Assembly: GCA_017938405.1 (NCBI GenBank)
Contig: JAGBBP010000028.1
Coordinates: forward strand, 1-51,763
Origin: Lachnospiraceae bacterium
Lineage (GTDB): Bacteria; Bacillota; Clostridia; Lachnospirales; Lachnospiraceae
DNA: 51,763 nt
Reading direction: 5' to 3'
Shown in pieces: positions 26,419 through 35,054 of the stretch. Position numbers and translations under genes: made by a program. A model generated the notes under the pieces. It did not search any database. It saw nothing but the letters and a program-made list of their open reading frames with translations, and had not been told where the DNA came from. How positions within the stretch are numbered: the first letter of the stretch is position 1; every line of letters begins with the position of its first letter.

Positions 26419-27708
26419 TTATTTTGATGCAATCGCTTCCAGCACCAGTACCCAGTCGTTTCCTTTTCCTTGCCCCGGCGGTACCACAAGGGTTGACTTT
26501 CCCGGCTCGAATATGGCAAATACATTCTCTTCTCCGGTACGCGGGTCAAACCAAGCGCCCCGCACACACTTTGCTCCCGCAAAGTGTTCCAGATTCACGG
26601 TAAACGGTACGCCAAGCGGTGTGTACACATAAGCATAGTCCTTTCCCTTCGCTGCCACCATTTGTCCCATTCCGTTGAAATTATCAACCAGTAATTCCGG
26701 GGCCGGTTGCAGGGAGGTATAATCTCTTCGTAAGCGCAGTTCCTTCACCCACTTCACTTGCTCCGCCCCTTCATGGGTTAACGCTTCCTTCCACGTATAC
26801 GGAAAATATTGCGATGTCGCTTTCGTCATACTCCAAATACTATGATTCCCATAGGTATGTCCGCATGCCCCGGAAAGTACCGCCAGGTACGCATTCTGGC
26901 GTACGTCCGCCGCATTCCAGAAATAGCCGATTTCCGCATCAAAACAGGCCGGATGGTCTTCATACCGGGGCTCCGAGTCCAAATACGGCTTTTCCGAAAC
27001 AGCTGCCATTTTTGCCATTACTTCCCCGATTTGATAGCAACGGTCTGTCGTATGACCGGTCTGAGCCGTATGAAAGTCCACATATACCGCATCTGCCAGA
27101 AAATCCGTGGAATCCTGAGCTCCCGGCGGATGAAACGTAATCAGATGTACCGTATCCACCGAACGAATCCCTTCCGCCATGGCATCGATAACGTTCCGAT
27201 GAGTAGCTTCTAACTTCCGGTCTCCACCCAACATCCAGATAATATTCCAATGATCCTTGTAGCGGTCGGCAATCCATTTACCGTAAGTGTAGGCATTTTC
27301 TTTGTTAAAAATTACCGGACCTTTTCCCCAGCAAAGGTTAAATTTATCTCCCCAGGTCGGAAGCAGGGTCACAAAGATTCCGTACTTGGCTGCCGTTTCA
27401 ACTACAAAATCCACATGATGCCAATAAGAATAGTCTCCCTCTGTATCCGGTCGCATCGGGTCCGGCAAACCGTCCGTACAAAGAAGCGGCAGGCGCCCGT
27501 AAGCATTCGGTACCGTCAGCCCCTCCATTTCCGCCAATGCCACTGCCTGTACCGCAGTAAATCCCTGTCTGCTCCGCTCCGCAAAATAGCGCTCGGTTTC
27601 TTCCTTGTTTAAGGCATGAAACAACTCCCATGCCGTATCTCCCAGGTAGAAAAACGGTTCTCCGTTCTCCCATAATAAATAGCGGCCCTGTACTACCAGT
27701 TTCTTCAT
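26419..27708 (-). CDS. DUF4038 glycoside hydrolase, GH140 (apiosidase)-like
   Basis: TIM-barrel protein of the DUF4038 family with a C-terminal beta domain of the collagen-binding-2 type. Recognisable segments are LLWENGEPFFYLGDTAWELFHALNKEE (about 10-36), HVDFVVETAAKYGIFVTLLPTWGDKF (about 92-117), WNIIWMLGGDRK (about 143-154) and the Glu in KPYLDSEPRYEDHP (about 235-248). Characterised relatives remove apiose from rhamnogalacturonan II, but many members have unknown targets. The 429 residues have no signal peptide, so it probably acts inside the cell. It lies 22 bases after the transglutaminase-like gene, an odd but probable operon partner. Confidence 0.82.
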   Translation of the reverse strand: MKKLVVQGRYLLWENGEPFFYLGDTAWELFHALNKEETERYFAERSRQGFTAVQAVALAEMEGLTVPNAYGRLPLLCTDGLPDPMRPDTEGDYSYWHHVDFVVETAAKYGIFVTLLPTWGDKFNLCWGKGPVIFNKENAYTYGKWIADRYKDHWNIIWMLGGDRKLEATHRNVIDAMAEGIRSVDTVHLITFHPPGAQDSTDFLADAVYVDFHTAQTGHTTDRCYQIGEVMAKMAAVSEKPYLDSEPRYEDHPACFDAEIGYFWNAADVRQNAYLAVLSGACGHTYGNHSIWSMTKATSQYFPYTWKEALTHEGAEQVKWVKELRLRRDYTSLQPAPELLVDNFNGMGQMVAAKGKDYAYVYTPLGVPFTVNLEHFAGAKCVRGAWFDPRTGEENVFAIFEPGKSTLVVPPGQGKGNDWVLVLEAIASK

Positions 27709-27730
27709 TCGTACCCCCTCCTTTCCAAAC

Positions 27731-29164
27731 TCACTCCGCAGCTTCTCCTGTCACAAAGGGATTGGTAATTGCCAAAATCCAATATCCGGATACCTCGGTT
27801 TCCGGATAATACGTGCATCCGCAACCAAATCGATTCATCACATAGTCCATAATTCCGTCCTGTGTCAGACTTCCTCCCACCAGATAACAGAACAGCAGTT
27901 GCTCTTCCGCTGCAATCTGACTCTCATAAACAGCCGCCACATCTTCCATGGAATCACACATCACGTCACGATAAAAATACATCCGATACTTTTCTCCGGT
28001 ACAAGATATTTCACTTTCCCATACATGAGTTTTTTTCATATCTTCGTCGTTTTTAAAAAAGTAATGATACTGTATGGTATCCTCTCCGTTAGCCATCACC
28101 GGATCATCCCAGGTTACATCCACATGATACCAACCGTCTTCCATTTTCACCAGATTCCATGCATGGGTTTCTCCGCCCGCATATCCGGTTGCAATCTCAC
28201 ATTCGATTCCTATCATTTGTAATAACAATCTCATGGTTCGCGTATATCCGTCACATACTGCCAGACCGTTTTGCATCACACCTTCCGGTGTATGGGAGAT
28301 ATCCTGAAAACTTGTGTCATACTTTACATTGTGTACCAGATAATCATGCAGTGCCTTCACTGCTTCATAGCGGTCTTTATTTCTTGCCTGCGTTTCTTCC
28401 AGTATCTCCTCCAGGAACCGGTAAACCTTTGTTTCCGTATCCGTCAATTCGGACATATCTCCGGTACGAATCGCGTAACACATATTTGCATCATACGTTA
28501 CGGTTACACCCGATAAAAAGGCACAAATTCCGTTCCGGTAAATCTCAATCTTATCGATCTTCATGGTCTCAATTTCCGGATAAAGCGTCATATATTCTTC
28601 TGCCGAATGCAAATAGCTTGCATCCTCCACAATCACTGCAAATCCACTGTATTTCTGTGCCGACTCCCATATATATTCATTTGCTTCCTGTTCCCCGGTA
28701 CAGGTATCACCACGCATCACCACGTGCGGAAATTCTCCTGCACTTTCCAACAATGTTTCTATTTCCGGAGATAATGTTCCCTGAGACGGTTTTTTCGTCG
28801 GCTTCGGCGTCGCGGTTGGCTCCGGGGTTGCTGTCGGCACAGGTGTCACTGTCGGCTTCGACGTCGCGGTTGGCTCCGGGGTTGCTGTCGGCACAGGTGT
28901 CACTGTCGGCTTCGAGGTTGCCGTCGGTACCGGCGTCGCTGTCATTTCCGGCACTTCGGTCGGCACAGGCGATTCCGTCGGCGCAGGTGTGTCCGTCAAT
29001 TCCGGCACTGATGTGGTTTCCGACGTGTCCGTCAGGACCGGCGTCGCTGTCGGCACAGGTGTCACTGTCGGCTTCGGCTGTTTTTCTACCTCAACCGGTC
29101 TTGCTACACAAGCGGACCATCCCAATATAAAAACTAATAAAATTCCAAAATATGTTTTTTTCAT
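27731..29164 (-). CDS. Transglutaminase-like surface protein with Thr/Pro repeat linker
   Basis: Exported 477-residue protein: signal peptide 1-18 with Cys19 as a possible but non-canonical lipidation site (GWSAC), then a Pro/Thr-rich stalk (about 30-135) built of PTATPVPTVTP-type repeats. The transglutaminase-like/papain-fold core (about 265-380) shows the Cys-His-Asp triad in NGLAVCDGYTRTMRLLLQ, GETHAWNLVKMEDGWYHVDVTWDDP. Such cores act in Firmicutes as proteases or peptide cross-linkers at the cell surface. A good GGAGGAGAGG site precedes the ATG. It sits between crp-like and glycosidase genes with short gaps. Role unknown. Confidence 0.82.
   Translation of the reverse strand: MKKTYFGILLVFILGWSACVARPVEVEKQPKPTVTPVPTATPVLTDTSETTSVPELTDTPAPTESPVPTEVPEMTATPVPTATSKPTVTPVPTATPEPTATSKPTVTPVPTATPEPTATPKPTKKPSQGTLSPEIETLLESAGEFPHVVMRGDTCTGEQEANEYIWESAQKYSGFAVIVEDASYLHSAEEYMTLYPEIETMKIDKIEIYRNGICAFLSGVTVTYDANMCYAIRTGDMSELTDTETKVYRFLEEILEETQARNKDRYEAVKALHDYLVHNVKYDTSFQDISHTPEGVMQNGLAVCDGYTRTMRLLLQMIGIECEIATGYAGGETHAWNLVKMEDGWYHVDVTWDDPVMANGEDTIQYHYFFKNDEDMKKTHVWESEISCTGEKYRMYFYRDVMCDSMEDVAAVYESQIAAEEQLLFCYLVGGSLTQDGIMDYVMNRFGCGCTYYPETEVSGYWILAITNPFVTGEAAE
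28800..28907 (-). repeat. Two near-identical 54-bp tandem units encoding the Thr/Pro stalk
   Basis: 28800-28853 and 28854-28907 are almost identical; more diverged copies extend to about 29080. Each unit encodes 18 residues such as PTVTPVPTATPEPTATS. The length can change by slippage without a frameshift. It is coding sequence, not a CRISPR array. Confidence 0.9.
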
Positions 29165-29194
29165 AACCTCTCCTCCGCTATACCGAAAACATAG

Positions 29195-29857
29195 TTATCT
29201 TAACAATGTAAACTGATTTTTCCGGCATTCCAAAATACCTTCTTTTCGCATTTTCCCAATCTCAGCGGACAATCCGCTACGATCCACTTCCAGATAATCC
29301 GCCAACTCCTGACGGTCAAACAAAACCGTAAAACTGTTGCTGTTCTGCTGTTTTGCCTGCATCATCAGATAGGTCATCAACTTTTCTCTGGTAGAACGCT
29401 TTGAAATAATTTCCAACTTTTGATGGAATATAAGATTCTTTGTCGCCACCAGCTTCATCAAATTATAGATAAGCTGATTATGAAATCCGCAGGCATTGCT
29501 GCACATATGCAAAATACGCTTCGCATTAATCAACAACACTTCGCTGTCTTCCGTTGCCACCACATCCACCGGCATACGGGCGACCTCCGCACAGGCAAAG
29601 GATTCCCCGAACATCCCGGCCGGTTGCAACTCCGTCAGAATACTCCGGTTGCCGTAATAGTCCACACGCATAATTTGCACCGCTCCGGAAAGTACCACTC
29701 CGATTCGTTCCGCGGCATCTCCTTCGGATAAAATAATCTGATTTTTTTCATAGGAGCGGACTGTCGCTCCCAGACAGGAAAGCATGGTAAGTAATTGATT
29801 CTCGGTAATCCCGGCAAACAGACCGCACGTTTGCAATACTGTCATATATTGTTTCAT
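29195..29857 (-). CDS. Crp/Fnr family transcriptional regulator
   Basis: 220-residue regulator: cyclic-nucleotide-binding-like beta-roll (about 15-125: LFAGITENQLLTMLSCLGA, ILSEGDAAERIGVVLSGAVQIMR), dimer helix and a winged helix at the C-terminus (FDRQELADYLEVDRSGLSAEIGKMRKEGIL). No Cys cluster like that of FNR is placed at the N-terminus, and the ligand is unknown. It is divergent from a ferredoxin gene. A perfect palindrome at 29873-29886 lies 16 bases before its own start and at the class II position of the ferredoxin promoter, so autoregulation and activation of the neighbour are likely. HcpR-type nitrosative-stress regulators are one plausible relative. Confidence 0.87.
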   Translation of the reverse strand: MKQYMTVLQTCGLFAGITENQLLTMLSCLGATVRSYEKNQIILSEGDAAERIGVVLSGAVQIMRVDYYGNRSILTELQPAGMFGESFACAEVARMPVDVVATEDSEVLLINAKRILHMCSNACGFHNQLIYNLMKLVATKNLIFHQKLEIISKRSTREKLMTYLMMQAKQQNSNSFTVLFDRQELADYLEVDRSGLSAEIGKMRKEGILECRKNQFTLLR

Positions 29858-29872
29858 AAAAAATCTCCATTT

Positions 29873-29914
29873 GTTGAATTTTCAACATACTAATCACTTT
29901 TATGGTACTATAAT
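29873..29914 (+). promoter_or_regulatory. Crp/Fnr-type operator at -41.5 of the ferredoxin promoter
   Basis: Perfect palindrome GTTGAA-TT-TTCAAC at 29873-29886 and TATAAT at 29909-29914. With the start set 7 bases after the -10, at 29921, the palindrome centre (29879.5) is exactly -41.5, the class II activator position. No good -35 is present, as expected for an activated promoter. The site is also just upstream of the regulator ribosome site. Confidence 0.75.
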
Positions 29915-29959
29915 AGCCTCAGAAAGTCAAGCAAAGCCCATAAAAAGGAGGAGATGTTT

Positions 29960-30718
29960 ATGTTACGCAAAATCATAAAAATCGACGAAGAAAAATGCAA
30001 CGGTTGCGGTCTGTGTGCGGCCGCATGCCACGAAGGTGCCATCGGTATGGTAGATGGAAAGGCAAAGTTGTTACGGGAGGACTATTGCGACGGACTGGGA
30101 GATTGTCTTCCTGCTTGTCCGGTAGATGCCATTTCCTTTGAAGTACGGGAAGCTGCTGCTTATGACGAAGCTGCAGTGTTACAAGCAAAACATCGCAAAG
30201 AAGCTGCGACGGAGCAGCGACCGGCCGCCGGTACACCAAACGCACCAAAAGCCCCGCTTCCTTGCGGTTGCCCGGGTATGAATTCCAAGCGAATCGAACG
30301 ACCGGATTTGCCGGAAGACAGCTACTGTGATGTCCCACAGGCGACGCCGTCTGTCAGCCGGTTGTCCCAATGGCCGGTGCAAATCAAGCTGGTTCCGGTA
30401 AACGCTCCGTACTTTGACGGTGCAAACCTTCTCATTGCGGCAGATTGTACCGCCTATGCCTATGGACGGTTCCATGAGGATTTCATTAAAAACCGCATTA
30501 CCCTCATCGGCTGTCCGAAACTGGATGAAGGCGACTATGCCGACAAGCTGACCTCGATTATTGCAAACAACAATATCAAAAGCGTCACCATTGTCCGTAT
30601 GGAGGTGCCGTGCTGCGGCGGTATCGAACAGGCCGCAAAACGGGCTCTGCAGACCAGCGGAAAATTCATTCCGTGGCGGGTGGTTGTGGTGACCACGGAC
30701 GGACGGTTAATCGAATAA
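29960..30718 (+). CDS. 4Fe-4S ferredoxin-domain protein, FrdX-like
   Basis: A 252-residue protein with an N-terminal ferredoxin domain: C13-x2-C16-x2-C19-x3-C23 and a second motif, C43-DGLGD-C49-LPA-C53-P, that lacks one Cys of the standard pattern. A Pro/Ala-rich linker (about 70-95) follows, then a C-terminal domain with paired cysteines (PCGCPG, IAADCTAY, IGCPKLDE, VPCCGGIE) that may hold further metal. Start 29960 is chosen because GGAGG ends 8 bases before it; the ATG at 29954 would be too close. Similar proteins occur beside HcpR-type regulators, suggesting an electron-transfer role in nitrosative or redox stress. That is inference from context. Confidence 0.83.
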   Translation: MLRKIIKIDEEKCNGCGLCAAACHEGAIGMVDGKAKLLREDYCDGLGDCLPACPVDAISFEVREAAAYDEAAVLQAKHRKEAATEQRPAAGTPNAPKAPLPCGCPGMNSKRIERPDLPEDSYCDVPQATPSVSRLSQWPVQIKLVPVNAPYFDGANLLIAADCTAYAYGRFHEDFIKNRITLIGCPKLDEGDYADKLTSIIANNNIKSVTIVRMEVPCCGGIEQAAKRALQTSGKFIPWRVVVVTTDGRLIE

Positions 30719-30728
30719 TTTCATTTCA

Positions 30729-30760
30729 AAAAAGCGCACAGAACTTGCTCTGTGCGCTTT
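30729..30760. terminator. Bidirectional terminator between the ferredoxin and membrane protein genes
   Basis: AAAGCGCACAGA (30731-30742), loop ACTTG, then CTCTGTGCGCTTT. It is symmetrical, with T-rich sequence on both strands (TTTCCTCTTT on +, TTTTTTG on minus). Confidence 0.85.
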
Positions 30761-30819
30761 CCTCTTTCCAAACCCTTCTACTCATATCCTGAAGTAAAAC
30801 GAAAACATTTTAAATTTTT

Positions 30820-31650
30820 CTATTTTTCCTCCTCCAAATCCGGCAACTTCGTTCCTTCCTCCACGGAAAATCCGGACCAATGTAACCCGGTAAAACGATT
30901 CCGGTCCGTATTATATTCCGTTATTTCATCCGCATAGTACAGTTTCCCGTCCTCCGTTTCCATAAGAAGGGCCACTGTCCGGTGCATACTCTCTTTATCG
31001 GCGGAAAAACTGTATAACACCTTTCCCGGAGCCGAAAGACGTATCTTCGCCTGTACATAATAGTCCTTATAAAGCCGGGCAAGTTCCCCACTCTCCGGTG
31101 TTGTTTCCTTTAGTTTCACCCACCAGAACTCATCCACAGACCCGAGCAAAAAACCAACCCGCATCTTATCATAATCCACCAATACCGTGTCGGTGGTAAA
31201 TTCCTCCAGACCTAAAATCCCATCACAGAAAATATCATTTTCATTAAAAGAAATTTGTTCCTCTGCGACCTTTACCATACTTTTTGCCGCCACCTTTTGA
31301 TACACCTCTTCCAGCTCGTAGCGGAACACATGCAGTAGAACGCCGATTGCCACCACCGTGCATACCGTACCCACGGTAATGTAAAACCGTTTTGCCGGAA
31401 GCTTTTTCACCGCCGGAACCTTGTTGCGCACAATATAGCAAATCTCATACACCAAACAAACCGGAAGCACCGGAACCATAATCATACCAAGCAACGCCGC
31501 CAAAGCTCCGAGAAGAAAGCCTTCTAACCCGTAGGCAGTACTGAAGAAAAATCCAACACCGAAGATTGCTCCAAAAATACCGCAAACCGGCACAAGAAGC
31601 CACGGCACAAAAGAAATAATAAATAATATTTTCGCAACTTTACCTTTCAT
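30820..31650 (-). CDS. Membrane protein of unknown function
   Basis: 276 residues with three N-terminal membrane segments (about 6-36, 42-74, 89-110) and a polar, acidic domain of about 160 residues (KVAEEQISFNENDIFCDGILGLEEF...). The C-terminal domain is probably outside the cytoplasm or near the membrane surface. No family is recognised and no catalytic motif is visible. It has its own terminator at 30729 and is separated from the upstream sigma-factor gene by a terminator at 31716. A possible promoter, TTGGCT-N18-TAAAAT, overlaps that terminator. Confidence 0.7.
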   Translation of the reverse strand: MKGKVAKILFIISFVPWLLVPVCGIFGAIFGVGFFFSTAYGLEGFLLGALAALLGMIMVPVLPVCLVYEICYIVRNKVPAVKKLPAKRFYITVGTVCTVVAIGVLLHVFRYELEEVYQKVAAKSMVKVAEEQISFNENDIFCDGILGLEEFTTDTVLVDYDKMRVGFLLGSVDEFWWVKLKETTPESGELARLYKDYYVQAKIRLSAPGKVLYSFSADKESMHRTVALLMETEDGKLYYADEITEYNTDRNRFTGLHWSGFSVEEGTKLPDLEEEK

Positions 31651-31715
31651 AAAAATCCCCCTATTCGGTTAAGCATACTTGCTTTACTCACACGTACATT
31701 TTACCATATTTAGTT

Positions 31716-31757
31716 ACAAAAAGCCAACAGAAATAAGCGGTTTACTTCTGTCGGCTT
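31716..31757 (-). terminator. Terminator of the ECF-sigma gene
   Basis: On the minus strand, AAAGCCGACAGAA pairs with TTTCTGTTGGCTT, ending in TTTTTG. The loop is about 10 bases (GTAAACCGCT). Confidence 0.75.
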
Positions 31758-31798
31758 TCCTATCCGATTGTTTCCCCAATAAATTTCCTTGTCTATCC

Positions 31799-33424
31799 CT
31801 ACACCGTCGTATACACGCCGATCATCAGAGACAGTTCCTCTTCCGGCTTTAAAAAACCGGTCTTTAATAGTCCATCTACCACCATGCCCCGCAGAAACGG
31901 TACGGAATGCATACAGAAGTTAAACTGACTCATGAGACGCTTTGGTACTTCGCCCCGCATTACCGTTTCACAGTATGCCAGATACTCATCCGCAAGGGCA
32001 AGCATCTTTTCATAAATCGGAAGAAGCATTTCATTATACTTTTCCACCGGTACACCGTAACGCAAGGTATCACTGTTATGTTCCTTGGAATACACACCAA
32101 AGGTCACCTCGTACTTGCCCTCCGGGGTCTTACGAACAAAATCCGCCAGCTCCTCTAATTCACGCTCGGACACCTGATCCGACTCACCTTTCAAAATCTG
32201 GTGCAACACTTTTACGTTGTCCCGGGAGCAGGCAAATGTCCGGTCATCTCCCTTTTCAACCTGCTTATCGGTAACAAACATATCGATTCTGCCACCCGCC
32301 GGCTCCTCACCGCAGGAATGTCCCACCCAGGTAAAGGCCGGTCCATGGTACTCCTGCACGCCCATCACATCCCAGCTTCCGCCACCCGGACGTACCGTAT
32401 CGTAGTTGAACTGCAGATTCCGTCTGTCATAAATCGTCCACTGAACATCATCCGCAAGGCGAAGTGTCAGTGTCCATTTCTGCTCCTCATAGTCCTGATA
32501 CTGCCCCAAGATATGATTGCCTGCCGCAAGCTGTAGCTCTCTTGCAGTCTTTAAGTACTCCTCTGCCAGCGGTACAAACGCTCCCTGAATCTGCGCCAGT
32601 TTGTCCACCATTTTGCGCTTTGCTTCCGCACCGATAATAACAAAGTTGGTTTCATAGGTAGCGGTATCCGCCTTCGTTCCGTTCTTAATGAGTAGCGTAT
32701 CCTCTGCCATTGCTTCCACAAAGCCCTCTAAGTACGGCATTGCGATACCCAGCTCAATGGACAGTTCCTGCAGGGTAGACGGGTTTCTGTATGCCTCGAT
32801 TAAAATGTTCTTACAGATTTTATCGTACATCGGCTCGTCCAAATAACAGTCCGGTGCCCAGTTTTCGCTTCTGCCTCCGCTTTGACAAAACTCAATTTCC
32901 TCCGGTGCATAGCTTAATTTTCCAAATGTTCTTGCCATTCGCATTCCCTCCTTCAACTTTTCCCTTGCCTTTGCAAGTCGTGTTTTAATGGTTCCTTCCG
33001 GAACCGAAAGGGTTTGCGCAATGGTGGCGATTCTTTGGTTCTCCACATAGTAGGCAACCAAAAGCTCTCTGTACTCCTTTGTCAACAGAGACAACTCCCG
33101 ACGCATCTCCTGCACCTCTTCCGGGTGTAACACTGCGTCTTCTACGTTGTCCTCTGCCGCTATTTGCGCCATTGCTTCTTCGTCAAAGATTTCCGCACTG
33201 CTTATTTTTTTCTGTTTAACCCAGCGTGCGAAGCGGTTTCTGGCAATCTGCCATACCCAGGCCTCAAAACGCTCCGGTAACACGCCCTTGTGGAGCGCAC
33301 TTAAAATTTCCGTGGAAATCTCACTGCTTAGGTCCTCCGCCGACAGCACGTCACCGGTTTTCTTCAAACAGAAATAATAAATTTTTTCCAAGAATTCATT
33401 GCAATAATATTCTTCCCGTGTCAT
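31799..33424 (-). CDS. ECF sigma factor fused to a 370-residue C-terminal domain
   Basis: The first 165 residues are a complete ECF sigma factor: region 2 (about 10-75, SAEDLSSEISTEILSAL and WVWQIARNRFARW) and region 4 (about 105-160, LLTKEYRELLVAYYVENQRIATIAQTLSVPEGTIKTRLAKAREKL). A second winged-helix-like segment follows (about 215-250, STLQELSIELGIAMPYLEGFVEAM). The remaining 290 residues have no family I recognise and no membrane helix. Typical ECF factors are near 180 residues and pair with an anti-sigma gene; none is next to this one, so the extension may itself sense a signal. It follows asnS by 121 bases without a clear terminator between. The regulon is unknown. Confidence 0.8.
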   Translation of the reverse strand: MTREEYYCNEFLEKIYYFCLKKTGDVLSAEDLSSEISTEILSALHKGVLPERFEAWVWQIARNRFARWVKQKKISSAEIFDEEAMAQIAAEDNVEDAVLHPEEVQEMRRELSLLTKEYRELLVAYYVENQRIATIAQTLSVPEGTIKTRLAKAREKLKEGMRMARTFGKLSYAPEEIEFCQSGGRSENWAPDCYLDEPMYDKICKNILIEAYRNPSTLQELSIELGIAMPYLEGFVEAMAEDTLLIKNGTKADTATYETNFVIIGAEAKRKMVDKLAQIQGAFVPLAEEYLKTARELQLAAGNHILGQYQDYEEQKWTLTLRLADDVQWTIYDRRNLQFNYDTVRPGGGSWDVMGVQEYHGPAFTWVGHSCGEEPAGGRIDMFVTDKQVEKGDDRTFACSRDNVKVLHQILKGESDQVSERELEELADFVRKTPEGKYEVTFGVYSKEHNSDTLRYGVPVEKYNEMLLPIYEKMLALADEYLAYCETVMRGEVPKRLMSQFNFCMHSVPFLRGMVVDGLLKTGFLKPEEELSLMIGVYTTV

Positions 33425-33545
33425 GAAATACTTCCTTTCTTAACCCTTTCACTCATATAGTGTCGGGAAATAAGAAACGGTTTTAAAATTTTGAAATTAT
33501 TTTCCTACCCTTACATAATACTTGGTTTCGTCCTCGTGGTCAATC

Positions 33546-34877
33546 CTAGAACAGAATCGTTCCCGGCGTTCTTGGATATGCAATCACATCCCGGATGTTT
33601 TCCATGCCGGTGATATAGCGCATCATACGCTCCACTCCAAGGCCGAATCCGCTGTGTACACAGCTTCCGTAGCGGCGCAAATCACAATACCAAGCGTAAT
33701 CCTCTTCTCTGAGACCGCACTCTTCGATGCGCTTTTGCAGTTTTTCTAAGCGGTGCTCTCTCTGACTGGCCCCTACGATTTCACCAAGCTTCGGGAACAG
33801 TAAATCCGTAGCAGCTACCGTTTCCCCGTCGTCGTTCTGGTACATGTAAAAGGCCTTTTGTCCCTTCGGATAGTCGGTGACAAACACCGGACGTTTGAAC
33901 ACCTCTCCTGCCAGATACCGTTCGTGCTCCGTCTGAATCGGAGTCTCCATGGAGGCCGGAATCTGGAACTGTTCCCCGGATTCCATCAAGAGTTTTACGG
34001 CATCTTTATAGGACACCCGCGCGAAATCCGTTGCCACTACCTGCTCCAGTTTTTCTATCAGTCCCTGCTCTACAAACCGGTCAAAAAATTCCAACTCTTC
34101 TCTCGATTCCGTAAGCACCGCCCGGATGATGTATTTGCACATTGCCTCAATCGTGTCCATCAATTCTTCCAAATCACAAAAGGCCATCTCCGGCTCTACC
34201 TGCCAGAACTCTGCCACATGACGCGGGGTGTTGGAATCCTCCGCCCGGAAGCTGGGTCCGAAGGTGTAGACTCTTCGGAGTGCCTGAGCAAAAGGCTCCA
34301 CATGAAGCTGACCGGTTACGGTAAGACAGGTTTCCTTGCCGAAAAACTCCTCCGTCTTTAACCGGAACACCTCTCCCGCGCCCTCACCGTCACAGGAGGT
34401 CATACACGGGCTTTGTACATAGGTAAACCCTTCCTTGTACAAAAACTCCAGTATCGCGTGGGTCAGCACGGAGCGCACCCGGAATACAGCGGAAAACAGG
34501 TTGGTCCGTGGTCTCAGATGGGGAATGGTCCGCAAATACTCGTTGCTGTGACGCTTCTTCTGAAGCGGGTAATCGGCCTCCGAATCCCCCATTACCGTAA
34601 TCTCCTCCGCCTGTACCTCAAAAGGCTGTTTCGCCTCCGGCGTCAGCACCAAAGTACCGGTTACCAAGAGACATGCTCCCAATCCGAATCCGGTTTCAAG
34701 CTCCTTTTTCAGGTCCACTACCACCTGAATGCTTTGCATGCAGGTACCGTCGCCGATTTCCACAAAGCCCACTTCTTTGCCGAGACGCTTGGTCTTTACC
34801 CAGCCACTGACCGTTACGGTCTGACCGAAAAGTGCTTCGTACTGCTCATAGAATTGTTTGGTTGATAAAAGTTTCAT
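33546..34877 (-). CDS. asnS: Asparaginyl-tRNA synthetase
   Basis: Class IIb synthetase charging tRNA-Asn, 443 residues. OB-fold anticodon domain at about 15-105 (TVTVSGWVKTKRLGKEVGFVEIGDGT); catalytic core with motif 2 (FRAEDSNTPRHVAEFWQVEPEM, about 205-226) and motif 3 (GFGLGVERMMRYITG near 415). The AsnRS-type sequence, not AspRS, is indicated by SIQVVV and the C-terminal GLGVERMMRYITGMENIRDVIAYPRTPG. The ATG at 34877 follows AAAGGAGG; the 74-codon longer frame covers regulatory leader. Expression appears controlled by the leader peptide attenuator at 34986-35187. Confidence 0.95.
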   Translation of the reverse strand: MKLLSTKQFYEQYEALFGQTVTVSGWVKTKRLGKEVGFVEIGDGTCMQSIQVVVDLKKELETGFGLGACLLVTGTLVLTPEAKQPFEVQAEEITVMGDSEADYPLQKKRHSNEYLRTIPHLRPRTNLFSAVFRVRSVLTHAILEFLYKEGFTYVQSPCMTSCDGEGAGEVFRLKTEEFFGKETCLTVTGQLHVEPFAQALRRVYTFGPSFRAEDSNTPRHVAEFWQVEPEMAFCDLEELMDTIEAMCKYIIRAVLTESREELEFFDRFVEQGLIEKLEQVVATDFARVSYKDAVKLLMESGEQFQIPASMETPIQTEHERYLAGEVFKRPVFVTDYPKGQKAFYMYQNDDGETVAATDLLFPKLGEIVGASQREHRLEKLQKRIEECGLREEDYAWYCDLRRYGSCVHSGFGLGVERMMRYITGMENIRDVIAYPRTPGTILF

Positions 34878-34923
34878 AAGATGTCCTCCTTTTCTTTTGA
34901 GGGGATTTCGTGCGGGCGCGTTC

Positions 34924-34969
34924 GCATTATCAGAGATTTCGGAATCAAGCTTCCGAATCTCTTTAATGC
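34924..34969 (-). promoter_or_regulatory. Hairpin upstream of the asnS ribosome site
   Basis: AGAGATTCGGAA (34962-34951) pairs with TTCCGA and TCTCT around a 2-base bulge, with outer GCATTA/TAATGC. There is no T-tract, so it is not a terminator. It may shape RNA stability or translation. Confidence 0.5.
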
Positions 34970-34985
34970 TCACTTTGCCTACACG

Positions 34986-35034
34986 AAAAAAGGACCACAT
35001 TTTCTTGAATTGAAGTTCAAAAAAAGTGGTCCTT
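34986..35034 (-). terminator. Second asnS leader terminator (T2)
   Basis: AAGGACCAC (35034-35026) pairs with GTGGTCCTT (34998-34990), with inner TTGAA/TTCAA, then T6. Its 5' arm ACCAC can alternatively pair with GTGGT (35063-35059) of T1, so T1 and this alternative cannot coexist. Confidence 0.85.
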
Positions 35035-35054
35035 ATATTCTTTATTTCAGAATT

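Noticed and set aside
28800..29080. Repeat array that could suggest a CRISPR
   Set aside because: Units are contiguous, in frame and encode a Thr/Pro stalk inside a gene; there are no spacers or cas genes.
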